Below are positions 24,456-33,448 of a DNA stretch of 64,000 nucleotides, in pieces. How positions within the stretch are numbered: position 1 is the first letter of the stretch; the number at the start of each line of letters is the position of its first letter. Below the pieces are notes generated by a model, which saw nothing but the letters and a program-made list of their open reading frames with translations, ran no database searches and was not told where the DNA came from. The position numbers were made by a program, and so were the translations under genes. This stretch comes from JAFDWR01 sp038216655 (lineage in GTDB: Bacteria; Armatimonadota; Fimbriimonadia; Fimbriimonadales; Fimbriimonadaceae): the NCBI GenBank assembly GCA_038216655.1, contig JBBQPZ010000015.1, forward strand, positions 1 through 64,000, read 5' to 3'.

Positions 24456-27236
24456 CTAGTCGTTGCCGACGCCGTCGGCGTTCTCCGCCTTGACACCGGT
24501 CACGTACTCCTTGCCTGCCACGGTCAAAACGACGCGGTAGTCCCCTGCCGTAACGGCTCGCCCTCGCAGACGGCCGTTCCAGTCGACCACGTTGAGACCC
24601 GCCTTGCCCGTGCCCTGCAGTTCCTGAACCACCTCACCGGACACGTCGGTGATCTTCAAGGTCACCGATTGGTCCTTCTTCAGGTAGTACATGATCTGAG
24701 TGCCGGGCTGGGTGTTGGCCGACTGCCATACGGCGTCGCCGTCCCAACCCTGCCCCGGGACATCGCCCATCACGAGCACATTGCTCGGGCGAGCGAGGAA
24801 CACGTCCTTCGCCATGTTCTCCGTGGTGAGCTGCTCGAGGCCGGCCACATTCATGGTCCAGATCGAGCGTCCGTGGGTGCCGATCACGAGGTCATTCGCG
24901 TTCGGGTTGACCTGAACGTCGTGTACCGCGACCGTCGGGAAGCCCGCGTGGAGCTTGGTCCAGCTCTTGCCACGATCGAACGACATCCGAAGCCCCATCT
25001 CGCTGCCGAGATAGAGGAGGTCGGGGTTCTTGTCGCCTTCGCGGATGACGTACAGACAGTCGTAGTCGGGCAAGCCAGTGGCGAGCTTCGACCAAGTCTT
25101 TCCGTTGTCCTCGCTGACGTAGGCGTAGGGGTGGAAGTCGTTCGAGCGATGGCCATCGAACAGCGCGTAGACGCGACCTTGGACGTACTTACTCGCAATC
25201 ACGCGGCTGCACCAAGTGTTCTTGGCCAGGTCGGGGATGTTGGCGGTGAGTTGGGTCCAGGTCGCACCGTCATCCTGCGTCGTCCAGACCAACCCGTCGT
25301 CCGTACCGATGTAGAGCAGACCCTGCTTCATCGGAGACTCCGCGATCGTCGTGATCGTGCAGTGCCGCTCGGCGCCGGTGTCTTCTGGAGTGACCGAATC
25401 GCGCCCCGCATGCATCTCTTCCGGGTCATTCGTGGTGAGGTCCGGGGAGATCGGCTTCCACGCATCGCCTCGGTTGACGCTCTTGAAGAGCCGGTTGGCT
25501 CCGAAATAGATCGTCTTCGAGTTGTGCGGGCTCAGGATAAACGGCGTGCTCCAGTTAAAGCGCAGCCGATCACCGGCGAGACGCGGCTGGATGAAACGCT
25601 GTTGGCCCGTGCGCAAGTCTTTGCGCGTCGCCGCGCCGCCTTGGCTCTCGGAGTAGACGATATGCCAGTCATTCGGGTCGACCTGCACGTGGAAGCCGTC
25701 CCCACCGCCAACGTTGTCGGCGCTCCAGAACGACGGGCCGCCTTCGCGGGTCTGCGTGGGCAGGCCCCAGCTTCCGTTGTCTTGCAGTCCACCGTACACC
25801 CAGTACGGCTTGCGCGAGTCGAAGGCGATGGCGTAGAACTGCCCGATCGGCATTCGGTTAAGGTGCTCCCAAGTCACCGCGTGGTCGCGCGACTGGTAGA
25901 GGCCGCCGTCGTTGCCGATGATGAGGTGGTCCGGATCGGCCGGGTCCACCCAGAGCGCATGGTTGTCGGCATGGATGTTAATCCGCGCTTGGCGGAAGTT
26001 CACGCCCATATCGTCAGAGATGTGAAGACCGACGCCGCCAAGGTACATCCGCTTGGGATCGACGGTGTCAAAGCGCGGGAGGCTGAAGTAGAACGGGCGC
26101 GGGTTGATGTTATTGATCCGCGTCCACGACTCGCCGCCGTCCTTGCTCAGGAAGGTGCCGCCGCTGTTGAACATGACGCCGTTGCCGCTCTGGCCAGCCG
26201 GTCGGTCAACCGGAGGTCGCCCCTGGCCTCCTCCGCCGCCACGCCGTCCGCCGCCTCCACCGGCTCCTGCACCGCCACCTTGGTTGCCCTGGGTGGTAGT
26301 CGCGGTCGTTCCGGTCGCTCCGGCTACCGGAGGCTTAGCAGGCGGGGTCTCCGCTGTCTTAGTAGGCGCAGGCGGTGTGGGCGGCTTGTACTCGACGGTG
26401 GCGAGCACGAGCTTGGGATCCTTCTGGAAATAGCTGATGCCGATGCGCCCGATCGGGCTGGGCGGAAGACCCTTGTCGATCTTGCGCCAGGTCTTTCCGG
26501 AGTCAGTGGACTTGTAGAGCCCGCTTCCCGGGCCGCCGCTGGCGAAATCGTACGCCTTTCGGGTTCGCTGCCACATCGCGCACAGAAGCGTGTGGTTGTT
26601 TTTCGGATCCATGATCAGGTTGATCACGCCCGTGGAGTCGTTGATGAAGAACAGCTTGGTCCAGGTCTTGCCGCCGTCTGTGGTCTTGTAGACACCGCGG
26701 TCTTGGCTCGGTCCCCAGACATCGCCGATCGCGCCTACGTAGACGGTTTGGTTGTCCTTCGGGTCGATCAGGATGGCCCCAATTTGAAGCGTCTTCTCAA
26801 GACCGACGTGGGCCCAGGTCTTGCCGCCGTCGAGCGACTTGTAGACGCCGTCGCCCCAGGCGACGGAGTTCCTCGAACTGGCTTCTCCGGTGCCGACCCA
26901 GACGATGTTCGGGTCCTTCTGATCGACTGCGACCGCGCCAAGCGAGATCGAGCCTTCCTTATCGAACACCGGAGTCAGAGTGATCCCCCCGTTTTCGGTC
27001 TTGAAGAGTCCACCGCCCGCCGTCGCAACGTAGAAGATTCGCGGCGACTTATCGTAGACCGCCAGAGCGGCGATACGGCCACCCATGTTGGTCGGGCCGA
27101 GCGAGCGCGGCTTCAGGTTCTGCATCAGGTTCGCCCAAGGATCGGCGGGGGCCGCGGCTGGGGGCGTCGTCTGTCCCAGAACAAGGCCGGGCAAGAGTAA
27201 GAGTAAGAGTAAGAGTGCAAGTGAGGCTGTTTTCAT
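24456..27236 (-). CDS. Sortilin/VPS10-like BNR-repeat secreted protein
   Basis: This is a 926-residue exported protein with a leucine-run signal peptide. Repeated Asp-box motifs (SxDxGxTW type: YKSLDGGKTWAHV, YKTTDGGKTWTKL, STDSGKTWRKI, SKDGGESWTRI, SEDNGKTWSKL, SFDRGKSWTKL) form one or two beta-propellers of the Sortilin-Vps10 / WD40-YVTN-BNR type. A proline- and glycine-rich linker, with GGGGGRRGGGGGQGRPP, interrupts the propeller near residue 330. A FlgD-like Ig segment (VTLKITDVSGEVVQELQGTG) closes the protein. Such proteins often bind glycans or proteins; the target is unknown. The signal-peptide core is encoded by a hexanucleotide repeat. Confidence 0.85.
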   Translation of the reverse strand: MKTASLALLLLLLLLPGLVLGQTTPPAAAPADPWANLMQNLKPRSLGPTNMGGRIAALAVYDKSPRIFYVATAGGGLFKTENGGITLTPVFDKEGSISLGAVAVDQKDPNIVWVGTGEASSRNSVAWGDGVYKSLDGGKTWAHVGLEKTLQIGAILIDPKDNQTVYVGAIGDVWGPSQDRGVYKTTDGGKTWTKLFFINDSTGVINLIMDPKNNHTLLCAMWQRTRKAYDFASGGPGSGLYKSTDSGKTWRKIDKGLPPSPIGRIGISYFQKDPKLVLATVEYKPPTPPAPTKTAETPPAKPPVAGATGTTATTTQGNQGGGAGAGGGGGRRGGGGGQGRPPVDRPAGQSGNGVMFNSGGTFLSKDGGESWTRINNINPRPFYFSLPRFDTVDPKRMYLGGVGLHISDDMGVNFRQARINIHADNHALWVDPADPDHLIIGNDGGLYQSRDHAVTWEHLNRMPIGQFYAIAFDSRKPYWVYGGLQDNGSWGLPTQTREGGPSFWSADNVGGGDGFHVQVDPNDWHIVYSESQGGAATRKDLRTGQQRFIQPRLAGDRLRFNWSTPFILSPHNSKTIYFGANRLFKSVNRGDAWKPISPDLTTNDPEEMHAGRDSVTPEDTGAERHCTITTIAESPMKQGLLYIGTDDGLVWTTQDDGATWTQLTANIPDLAKNTWCSRVIASKYVQGRVYALFDGHRSNDFHPYAYVSEDNGKTWSKLATGLPDYDCLYVIREGDKNPDLLYLGSEMGLRMSFDRGKSWTKLHAGFPTVAVHDVQVNPNANDLVIGTHGRSIWTMNVAGLEQLTTENMAKDVFLARPSNVLVMGDVPGQGWDGDAVWQSANTQPGTQIMYYLKKDQSVTLKITDVSGEVVQELQGTGKAGLNVVDWNGRLRGRAVTAGDYRVVLTVAGKEYVTGVKAENADGVGND
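27195..27216 (-). repeat. Hexanucleotide repeat encoding a signal-peptide core
   Basis: On the plus strand the run is (GAGTAA)3 plus a partial GAGT unit. On the coding strand it reads CTCTTACTCTTACTC and encodes consecutive leucines in the signal peptide of the sortilin-like protein. Gain or loss of a unit would change the hydrophobic core by two residues without a frameshift. Confidence 0.75.
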
Positions 27237-27247
27237 TCAAGGAATCC

Positions 27248-27272
27248 TTCGCCCGGCGTAACGACGGGCGAA
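27248..27272 (-). promoter_or_regulatory. Hairpin in the 5' leader of the sortilin-like gene
   Basis: A perfect 8-bp stem TTCGCCCG/CGGGCGAA (27248-27255 with 27265-27272), loop of nine bases, lies 11 bases upstream of ATG 27236 on the minus strand. AAGGA follows the stem and may be the ribosome-binding site. It could control translation; it lacks a U-tract, so it is not an obvious terminator of the upstream porin-like gene. Confidence 0.45.
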
Positions 27273-27348
27273 ACTTTACGAACCTCAATATCCTAGAGAT
27301 TCGGCCCTGATCGCGCAAGGTCCTTTGCCGAAATTGGGACCGGAATCT

Positions 27349-28227
27349 TCAGAAGTGAAGGTGGAGTTGGAGCGAGAAGTCGTATCCGGCGCCATTCCGG
27401 AGCCGAACCATCGGCTCAAGGAACACGTTCTTCTCGATTTCGAGGGTCGCGGCAAGGCGGTAGAAGTTCGCGTGGTCCGGGCTCAAGGTCCATCCCACCG
27501 TATAGGAGCGGTTTGACGATGGTGAAATCCCGCCGCTGACATCGAGCGCTTCTCCTTCGGGATCTCGGAACGAGGACCCGCCGCCCATCAGGACGAACTC
27601 CGCCCGGCCGTTGAACTTCCCGAACGTGCGCGAAATATCCACACCGAACACCCGCTCGAAACCGGCACCCACCCCCGGCGAAGCTTCCGGTCGACGGAAC
27701 AGGGTGAAGGACGAACCGCTGATCCCCCAGTGCTGACCTACGGCAGCGCTGAGCCCGATCATCCCATCGAAGAGCGAGAGCCGTCCCACAACACCACGCT
27801 GTCGACCGGAACCGGCGTCGGCAAGGGCAATTGAAAGCGATGCCCCTTCGATCGGCAGATCAATGTCTCCTCTCGCAGAAAGCACGGATTCCCGGAGAAA
27901 GGCACCAGATCCGAAGGGGACGAACTGCTTGCCGACCCGCCACACGCCTTCGTCTTCGATGTAGTACTCGTCGAGCAGGCCGTTGTCCCCGTCGTGAGCG
28001 ATCCGCTGGAGGCGCTGGGAGACGAAGGCTCTCAAGCCCGGCTCAAGCCGGAAGCTCAACTCCAGCAGGCTCGGGCGGCCGAGGGTGTCGTAGAGCCGCT
28101 GGGTCGAGGCACCACCGTTGGGAATGCGATAGTCCAACCTACCGTCGAACTTGACCGTCACGTCAGGATTCTGGGCCCAGGCGACAGCCGTCACGAGGAT
28201 GACGAGGAGAACGGAGAGTCGCTTCAA
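27349..28227 (-). CDS. Porin-like outer membrane protein
   Basis: This is a 292-residue exported protein: signal peptide RLSVLLVILVTAVAWAQ, then many alternating strands such as VKFDGRLDYRIP, LELSFRLEPGLRAFVSQRL and a final YDFSLQLHLHF, which ends in Phe as in outer-membrane barrels. YYIEDEGVWRVGKQFVPFG resembles the GKQ..PFG segment of phosphate-selective porin-like proteins. Substrate is unknown. The start is TTG 28227, which overlaps the hisS stop by TTGA; GGAG lies about ten bases upstream. The gene is therefore translationally coupled to hisS. Confidence 0.7.
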   Translation of the reverse strand: MKRLSVLLVILVTAVAWAQNPDVTVKFDGRLDYRIPNGGASTQRLYDTLGRPSLLELSFRLEPGLRAFVSQRLQRIAHDGDNGLLDEYYIEDEGVWRVGKQFVPFGSGAFLRESVLSARGDIDLPIEGASLSIALADAGSGRQRGVVGRLSLFDGMIGLSAAVGQHWGISGSSFTLFRRPEASPGVGAGFERVFGVDISRTFGKFNGRAEFVLMGGGSSFRDPEGEALDVSGGISPSSNRSYTVGWTLSPDHANFYRLAATLEIEKNVFLEPMVRLRNGAGYDFSLQLHLHF

Positions 28228-29480
28228 AGTCGGCTCCGAACCGCCGCGATTGCATCAGCAAGAGGAACCTCGGCTTGCTCACCGGTACCGAGATTGCGAA
28301 CGACCACCGCACCGCGGTCGAGTTCGTCGCGACCGATAAGCACGGCGATCTTGGCACCGACCTTGTCCGCCTGCTTCAACTGATTGGCCATCTTCCGGTT
28401 CTCAAGGTCGAACAACGCCGAGATGTCGGCGGCCCTCAGCTGCCGAGCGAGGTTCCTGACTTGAGCGGACGCATCCTCGGTCGCGGTGATCACATAGGCG
28501 TCAGGCCGCACAGGTTCGCCCGATTGACCGATCTCTTCGAGAACGATGAGGGCTCTTTCGATCCCCATTGCCACGCCCACGCTAGGGGTGGACGGACCGC
28601 CGAGGTCCTTGACGAGGTTGTCGTACCGACCTCCGCCACATAGCGAGCTCTGGGCTCCCAAGCGTGAAGACTGAACCTCGAACACCGTCTCGGTGTAGTA
28701 ATCCAGGCCGCGGACGATGTCCGGTGCCACTTCAAATGGCACGTTGGCTTCGCTCAAGTGCGATTGGAGCGCCTCGAAGCGAGCCTTACTGTCATCTTCG
28801 AGGTAATCAAGGATCGGGGGCATCGAAGCGACGATCTCATGGGCTACCGGGTCCTTCGTGTCGAGCAGGCGGAGCGGGTTCTTTTCCGACTTGGCGCGCT
28901 CCTCTGGCTCCTGGTCGGCGATATAGGAGGCAAACTTGTCGAGCACGACGGTGCGGAAGCGCGCGCGGCACTCCTGACGACCGATGGAGTTGATTCGGAC
29001 CTGGATCGACGGGATGCCGACGCGGCGGTAGAACTCCGCGGTGATTTCGATCACCTCGGCGTCGGCGAGCGAGGACGAGCTCCCCATCAATTCCAGTCCG
29101 ACCTGGTGGGCTTCGCGGAGGCGACCCTTTTGCGGTCGGCCGTAGCGAAAGATTGGGGTGATGTAGCTGAGCCTCGCAACCGTTCCCTGCGGGCAGAGGT
29201 TGTGCTCAAGCACCGCACGGACACTGGGAGCGGTACCCTCCGGCTTGAGCGCCATGTGCCGATCACCCTTGTCGGTGAACTCATACATCTCCTTTGAGAC
29301 GATGTCGCTGGTCTCGCCCGAGGTCCGGACGAAGAGATCGTAGTCCTCGAAGGTCGGCGTTCGGAGCTCTCGGTAGCCGTACAGTCGGGTCAGGGCACGG
29401 AAGTCGTTCTCAAGCTTGATCCACCGATGGGAATCTTGCGGGAGGACGTCTTCGGTGCCGCGAGGTGACTGGAATGGCAT
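28224..29480 (-). CDS. hisS: Histidyl-tRNA synthetase
   Basis: This is a class II aminoacyl-tRNA synthetase of 418 residues that charges tRNA-His. Motif 1 region is FQSPRGTEDVLPQDSHRW onward; motif 2 includes GLELMGSSS and ARLSYITPIFRYGRPQKGR; the HisA motifs are RGLDYYTETVFEV and a LCGGGRYDNLVKDLGG block; a C-terminal anticodon-binding domain begins near RPDAYVITATEDA. CACAAT ends seven bases before ATG 29480, without a ribosome-binding site. A porin-like gene is coupled to its stop codon. Confidence 0.96.
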   Translation of the reverse strand: MPFQSPRGTEDVLPQDSHRWIKLENDFRALTRLYGYRELRTPTFEDYDLFVRTSGETSDIVSKEMYEFTDKGDRHMALKPEGTAPSVRAVLEHNLCPQGTVARLSYITPIFRYGRPQKGRLREAHQVGLELMGSSSSLADAEVIEITAEFYRRVGIPSIQVRINSIGRQECRARFRTVVLDKFASYIADQEPEERAKSEKNPLRLLDTKDPVAHEIVASMPPILDYLEDDSKARFEALQSHLSEANVPFEVAPDIVRGLDYYTETVFEVQSSRLGAQSSLCGGGRYDNLVKDLGGPSTPSVGVAMGIERALIVLEEIGQSGEPVRPDAYVITATEDASAQVRNLARQLRAADISALFDLENRKMANQLKQADKVGAKIAVLIGRDELDRGAVVVRNLGTGEQAEVPLADAIAAVRSRL

Positions 29481-29623
29481 GGGCCATATTGTGGCCGATT
29501 TCAGCGAGTGGGAATCGTCGGCGGGGTCCCGTGCGTACAGTCTAGAAGGAGTGCTTTTGTGCGTTCAAACGCGCAATGGCGCTATAGTATTTCACCGATT
29601 CGCAACACGGAGACATTCTAAAA

Positions 29624-30775
29624 ATGGTGACCACACTTATTGCCTTGTCCATGCTGGCTGGAGACGGAGTCTCCGTCAAATACCTTCCTTCGGGTGCCTC
29701 GAAGGGTGGATACCGCCCCGTTCTCGCCCCGATGACTGCCGATGCGGCCGGAATCAAGAAGGCCCCCACCGGTCTGAAGAGCCCGCAGTACGGAACGCTC
29801 AAGTTCGGCGACAAGTCGTTCGCGTTCATCCTCGACGAGGGTGGAAGCAGCCCGGCGCTCTTCATCGATTCCAACCACGATGGCGACCTGACCAACGACC
29901 CAAAGATCGAATGGACCGGCACCAAACGCGGTGATTTCACTCTCTTCATGGGCGGCACGACGGTTGATCTCGGTAAAGGCACACCGGCCGCGATCAAAAT
30001 GTACCGCTTCGATCCAAAGGATCCGCAGCGCGCCCAGCTCAAGTCGACCCTGCTCTACTATCCGGACTTCGGCTACAACGTAACCTTGACCCTTGACGGC
30101 AAGGAATACTCCTCGCCGACTTCGGACCTGGCACATGCATCACTTTGGGTTGATCGCAATGGCGACGGCAAGCAGAGCAACTTCCACGAAATGGTCTCGG
30201 CGGGCAAGCCGTTTAACTTCACCGGCACGACCTACGTGTTGAGAGCCGACGGCGAAAAGCTCTCGCTGGCTAAGCCGGACGAGACCGTTCCTCTAGAGCC
30301 GATGGCCCCGAACCTCGCCAATGGCCAGAAGGTCCCGGCGTTCACCGCGACGACGACCGACGGTCAGAAGGTCAACTTCCCGGCTGACTTCAAGGGCAAG
30401 GTTGTTATGCTCGACTTCTGGGCAACCTGGTGTGGCCCGTGCATGGGCGAAGTCCCCAACGTGGTTAAGGCGTACAACACCTGCCGCACGAAGGGCTTCG
30501 AAATCCTCGGCATTAGCTTCGACCAGGCCAACGCGGCTGACAAGGTTGCCAGCGTGACGAAGGAGAAGGGCATGCCGTGGCGTCAGGTCTACGAAGGCAA
30601 GTTCTGGGACACGACCATCGGACGGCAGTTCGACGTGGCGTCCATCCCGTTCGCGCTCCTCGTTGACGGTGACACCGGCACGATCATCGCTTCGGGCGAA
30701 GAGCTCCGCGGCGAGGGCCTTACGGCTCTGATCGACAAGTCGATCGCCAAGAAGCTGCTTGCCAAGGGCAACTAA
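29624..30775 (+). CDS. TlpA-like thioredoxin-fold protein with EF-hand-like loops
   Basis: This is a 383-residue protein. The C-terminal 150 residues are a TlpA/ResA-like redoxin with FWATWCGPCMGEVPNV (active-site WCGPC) and cis-Pro in VASIPFALLVDGD. Proteins of this type reduce periplasmic disulfides or assist cytochrome c maturation. The N-terminal 230 residues are lineage-specific beta structure with two DxNxDG loops (IDSNHDGDLTND and VDRNGDGKQSN), which look like calcium-binding EF-hand loops. A short hydrophobic start (VTTLIALSMLAGDG) may direct export. TATAGT lies about 35 bases upstream. An intrinsic terminator follows. Confidence 0.85.
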   Translation: MVTTLIALSMLAGDGVSVKYLPSGASKGGYRPVLAPMTADAAGIKKAPTGLKSPQYGTLKFGDKSFAFILDEGGSSPALFIDSNHDGDLTNDPKIEWTGTKRGDFTLFMGGTTVDLGKGTPAAIKMYRFDPKDPQRAQLKSTLLYYPDFGYNVTLTLDGKEYSSPTSDLAHASLWVDRNGDGKQSNFHEMVSAGKPFNFTGTTYVLRADGEKLSLAKPDETVPLEPMAPNLANGQKVPAFTATTTDGQKVNFPADFKGKVVMLDFWATWCGPCMGEVPNVVKAYNTCRTKGFEILGISFDQANAADKVASVTKEKGMPWRQVYEGKFWDTTIGRQFDVASIPFALLVDGDTGTIIASGEELRGEGLTALIDKSIAKKLLAKGN

Positions 30776-30789
30776 AGGCAACTGACTCG

Positions 30790-30826
30790 AAAGGGCCAGA
30801 GCGACTTTGTCGCTCTGGCCCTTTTT
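30790..30826 (+). terminator. Intrinsic terminator after the redoxin gene
   Basis: The stem AAAGGGCCAGAGCGA (30790-30804) pairs perfectly with TCGCTCTGGCCCTTT (30810-30824) around loop CTTTG and is followed by TT and CTTG. It lies 14 bases after the redoxin stop codon. Confidence 0.9.
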
Positions 30827-30874
30827 CTTGTTGGAGTCTCGGAGGGTGCTTAGGAACTCGAGACCATCACTTCT

Positions 30875-31510
30875 TCAGAGTTTTCCGTTCAGCGCTTCGG
30901 CCAGCATCACCTTGAACGCGCGGTCGGGCATTGGCTTTGGCCCACCGACTGTCTTGGCGACCAGGATCATCGTGGCTACTCGTTCGAGTGTCTCCATCCG
31001 GTAGAGGGCATCCCAGAGGTCCTTTCCCATGACGACCGCACCGTGGTGGCTCAGCATGAAGGTCTTGTGGTCGTCAAGCAGCGCGTCGATCGAGTCCGGA
31101 ACTTCGTTCGTTCCGGGCATCGCGAAGTTCGCGGTGGCGACCGAGCCGAGGACGTAGGCGGCTTCCGGCATCAGATTGTCCGGGATCTCCTCGCCGGCGA
31201 GGGCGAAGCCGGTGGCGATCAGCGGGTGGGCGTGGACGACGGCCATGCAGTCGGGCCTCTTGGCGTACATTCGGACGTGCATCTTGATCTCGGAGCTCGG
31301 AGTGCCGCCTTCGACCGGTTGCCCGTGATTGTCGATCACCAGAAGCTGATCAGGCCTCAAATGTCCCTTGCTCATGCCACTCGGCGTGCAGAGAATGCGC
31401 TGGGGCGAGATCCGCGCGGAGATATTCCCTTCGGCCCCGCCGACGAGGCCCTTTTGCCAGAGTCGCTTCCCCACTTCACACATCGCCGCGCGCAGCACCA
31501 AATCCTTCAT
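30875..31510 (-). CDS. Class II aldolase (L-fuculose-phosphate aldolase-like)
   Basis: This is a 211-residue zinc-dependent class II aldolase/adducin-family enzyme. The substrate-binding GGAEGNISARI and TPSGMSKG motifs, the catalytic acid in SSEIKMHVRMY, the metal ligands HAHP in VVHAHPLIATG and a third His pair in FMLSHHGAVVMG are all present. The size matches FucA-type aldolases. Substrate could be fuculose, rhamnulose or another sugar phosphate, or methylthioribulose-phosphate; no sugar operon surrounds it. A CATAAT hexamer lies about ten bases before ATG 31510. Confidence 0.88.
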   Translation of the reverse strand: MKDLVLRAAMCEVGKRLWQKGLVGGAEGNISARISPQRILCTPSGMSKGHLRPDQLLVIDNHGQPVEGGTPSSEIKMHVRMYAKRPDCMAVVHAHPLIATGFALAGEEIPDNLMPEAAYVLGSVATANFAMPGTNEVPDSIDALLDDHKTFMLSHHGAVVMGKDLWDALYRMETLERVATMILVAKTVGGPKPMPDRAFKVMLAEALNGKL

Positions 31511-31599
31511 TTGCGGGGCGATTATGGCAGGGCAAACGGTTCAAATTGGTTATGATCGAAAATCCTGACTGGGCTCTCAACCTTCAATTATCATGCTTC

Positions 31600-31741
31600 T
31601 GCGGTGCCATGGCTTGTCCAGGACCGTAGATGCCCCTGGCAAACCGTGCTCCTACGCGCAGGTGGTAATTACAACGCACGGTTCCCGGGAAGCGACTCCT
31701 GTTCGAAGGTCAAGTCCAAACCCGACCAAACCTTGGCACCA
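31600..31741 (+). repeat. Element R1, copy 2 (shortened)
   Basis: This copy starts TGCGGTGCCATGGCTTG, shares GGACCGTAGATGCC and the CGCACGGTT..CCGGGAAGCGAC blocks with copy 1, and ends CCAAACCTTGGCACC. About 20 bases after GATGCC are missing. It sits in the 700-base spacer between the aldolase and zinc-ribbon genes. The rest of that spacer has a CTCACTTTCTCACTCTCAC run, a TTGCTC microsatellite and part of a GGTCCTTCGACTC repeat, but no recognised gene. Confidence 0.75.
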
Positions 31742-31938
31742 ACTAGAAAGAAGAATGAAGAGGGAGTGTGAGCAGTTCCTCATTGCTCGTTGGTCTTCCT
31801 GCTTAGGTTCCCAACTCATTCGCTCAGATTCAACTCTCACTTTCTCACTCTCACTTTTCGACATGCGTGAACTCATCAGAGGCGGGTTCATCGATTCTGA
31901 GCCTGCTGAGTATGTCTTTCCCTGATCCTTATCTGTTC

Positions 31939-31962
31939 TTGCTCTTGCTCTTGCTCTTGCTC
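31939..31962 (+). repeat. Hexanucleotide microsatellite (TTGCTC)4
   Basis: Four TTGCTC units lie in the spacer upstream of the zinc-ribbon gene. This is one of several hexanucleotide runs in the window. Confidence 0.85.
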
Positions 31963-32218
31963 GTGGGATATGTCAACCACGTGCCGTAAAACCATTGGTG
32001 ACTTGAATTACGATCGGGCAGTGATCTGTCTTTCCCGCGACTGGTTGAGAGGTCGGGGGTTGGGATCCGAGGTCCTTCGACTCTGCTGCCTTCGCCGAGG
32101 CTCGGCGCACCGCTCAGAATGACGAGTCAGTTAAGTGGGAGGAGGCTGGCGTTACAACTTCGGGACTTCGGCGTGACAACCCTCAATCTAGCCTCAAAAA
32201 CCTCCTATACTGGCCCCA

Positions 32219-33448
32219 ATGAGCATCTTCAAGAAACTGTTCGGCGATAAGGGCGATCAGCCTGCTAAGCCGGAGCAAACGGATCGGGTTTTCGTCAATG
32301 GAAAGGAAGTGTCGGGCGATCAGAAGATCGAGGTGCGCGGGCAGCAGATTGATGTGAACGCGCTCATCCAGCAGGCTCGCGGCGCACAGTCGGCGGGGAT
32401 GCAGCAGATGGAGGCTCAGAAGCAATTCGAGAGCGGCCAGATCAGCATGTCGCAAATGATGGAGCAGATCCAGGGCAACCAGAGCGCGGCGACGATGGGC
32501 GCGATGGACGCTCCGGCGGCGACGGCACCCAAGACCCAGTTCGTCAAAAAGACCCAATGCCACGCCTGCGGCGCGGCCAAGATGCTGCCCACCAAGACGG
32601 CCTACGTCTACTGCGACTTCTGCAGCGGGTTGACCGACTACGACTTCCAAAAGGCATGCGAGAACCTGGAGTCGATGAAGCCAGGTCCGGCTTATATGCA
32701 GCTCGTGCAGAGCATGCAGACGGACATCGCCGCGGCGAAGCAGGCTAAGAACGCTGACACGTTTCGGGGAATTCAGAAGCAGTTATTCTCGAAGTGGGTC
32801 GAGGTTTGTCCGAACGCGGTCTCGCCTCGGGCAAAGACGGATGCCGCCTATCGCCAGCAACTCGTGGATTACATGGCGGAGTGCGCGGTGACCAACGAGT
32901 TCGATCCGACTTATCAGGCGTTCGCCGACACGGTGAAGACGCAGACGGGTGCGCTGGTTTGGACCGGGACGTTCCCGAAGACGACCGTATCCGGCGAGAC
33001 GTTCTGGCCGCTGTTCAAGACGGTGCGCGAGCAGACCGACTACAGCTTCGGGATCATGAAGGCGGCGGGAGTGTTGGCCAAGCATCCCGACGACGCTCCC
33101 GAGGAGCTTCAGCGGAAGATGACCTGGTCGATGTTCTGCCAGGGCTGGATTCCGTGGCTCGACACGGAAAGCTCGGAGAAGATGATCGCGGATGTTGGCC
33201 TCAAGGGCGAATACACCGAGATGGAGCCCAAGGAGACGACCCTGCGCCACTGCGGCGGCTGCGGGGGCGAGCTCCACGTCATTCCTGGCGCGAAGGCGGT
33301 CCTTTGTGAGGACTGCGGCACTCGGGTGGACGTGACGGCGGACGAAGTGAACTGCTCGAACTGTGCGGGGCTGATCTCGTTCCCGGTCGGGCAGAATCGG
33401 GTGACTTGTCCTTTCTGCAAGTCGGAAGCGAGGCGGATGGGATTCTAG
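32219..33448 (+). CDS. Unknown protein with three zinc-ribbon-like motifs
   Basis: This is a 409-residue cytoplasmic protein with no family assigned. The N-terminal 110 residues are charged and glutamine-rich (QQMEAQKQFESGQISMSQMM), likely helical. A first zinc-ribbon, CHACG...CDFC, lies near residues 114-138. After about 200 residues of mostly helical sequence come two more: CGGCGG...CEDCG near 345-367 and CSNCAG...CPFC near 380-402. TATACT ends seven bases before ATG 32219. Zinc ribbons of this type often bind nucleic acids or partner proteins, but nothing indicates which. Confidence 0.8.
   Translation: MSIFKKLFGDKGDQPAKPEQTDRVFVNGKEVSGDQKIEVRGQQIDVNALIQQARGAQSAGMQQMEAQKQFESGQISMSQMMEQIQGNQSAATMGAMDAPAATAPKTQFVKKTQCHACGAAKMLPTKTAYVYCDFCSGLTDYDFQKACENLESMKPGPAYMQLVQSMQTDIAAAKQAKNADTFRGIQKQLFSKWVEVCPNAVSPRAKTDAAYRQQLVDYMAECAVTNEFDPTYQAFADTVKTQTGALVWTGTFPKTTVSGETFWPLFKTVREQTDYSFGIMKAAGVLAKHPDDAPEELQRKMTWSMFCQGWIPWLDTESSEKMIADVGLKGEYTEMEPKETTLRHCGGCGGELHVIPGAKAVLCEDCGTRVDVTADEVNCSNCAGLISFPVGQNRVTCPFCKSEARRMGF

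Noticed and set aside
24669..27200. Long antisense open frame (843 residues) opposite the sortilin-like gene
   Set aside because: It mirrors the coding strand of a clear BNR-repeat gene and has no family motifs; long antisense frames are expected in GC-rich DNA.
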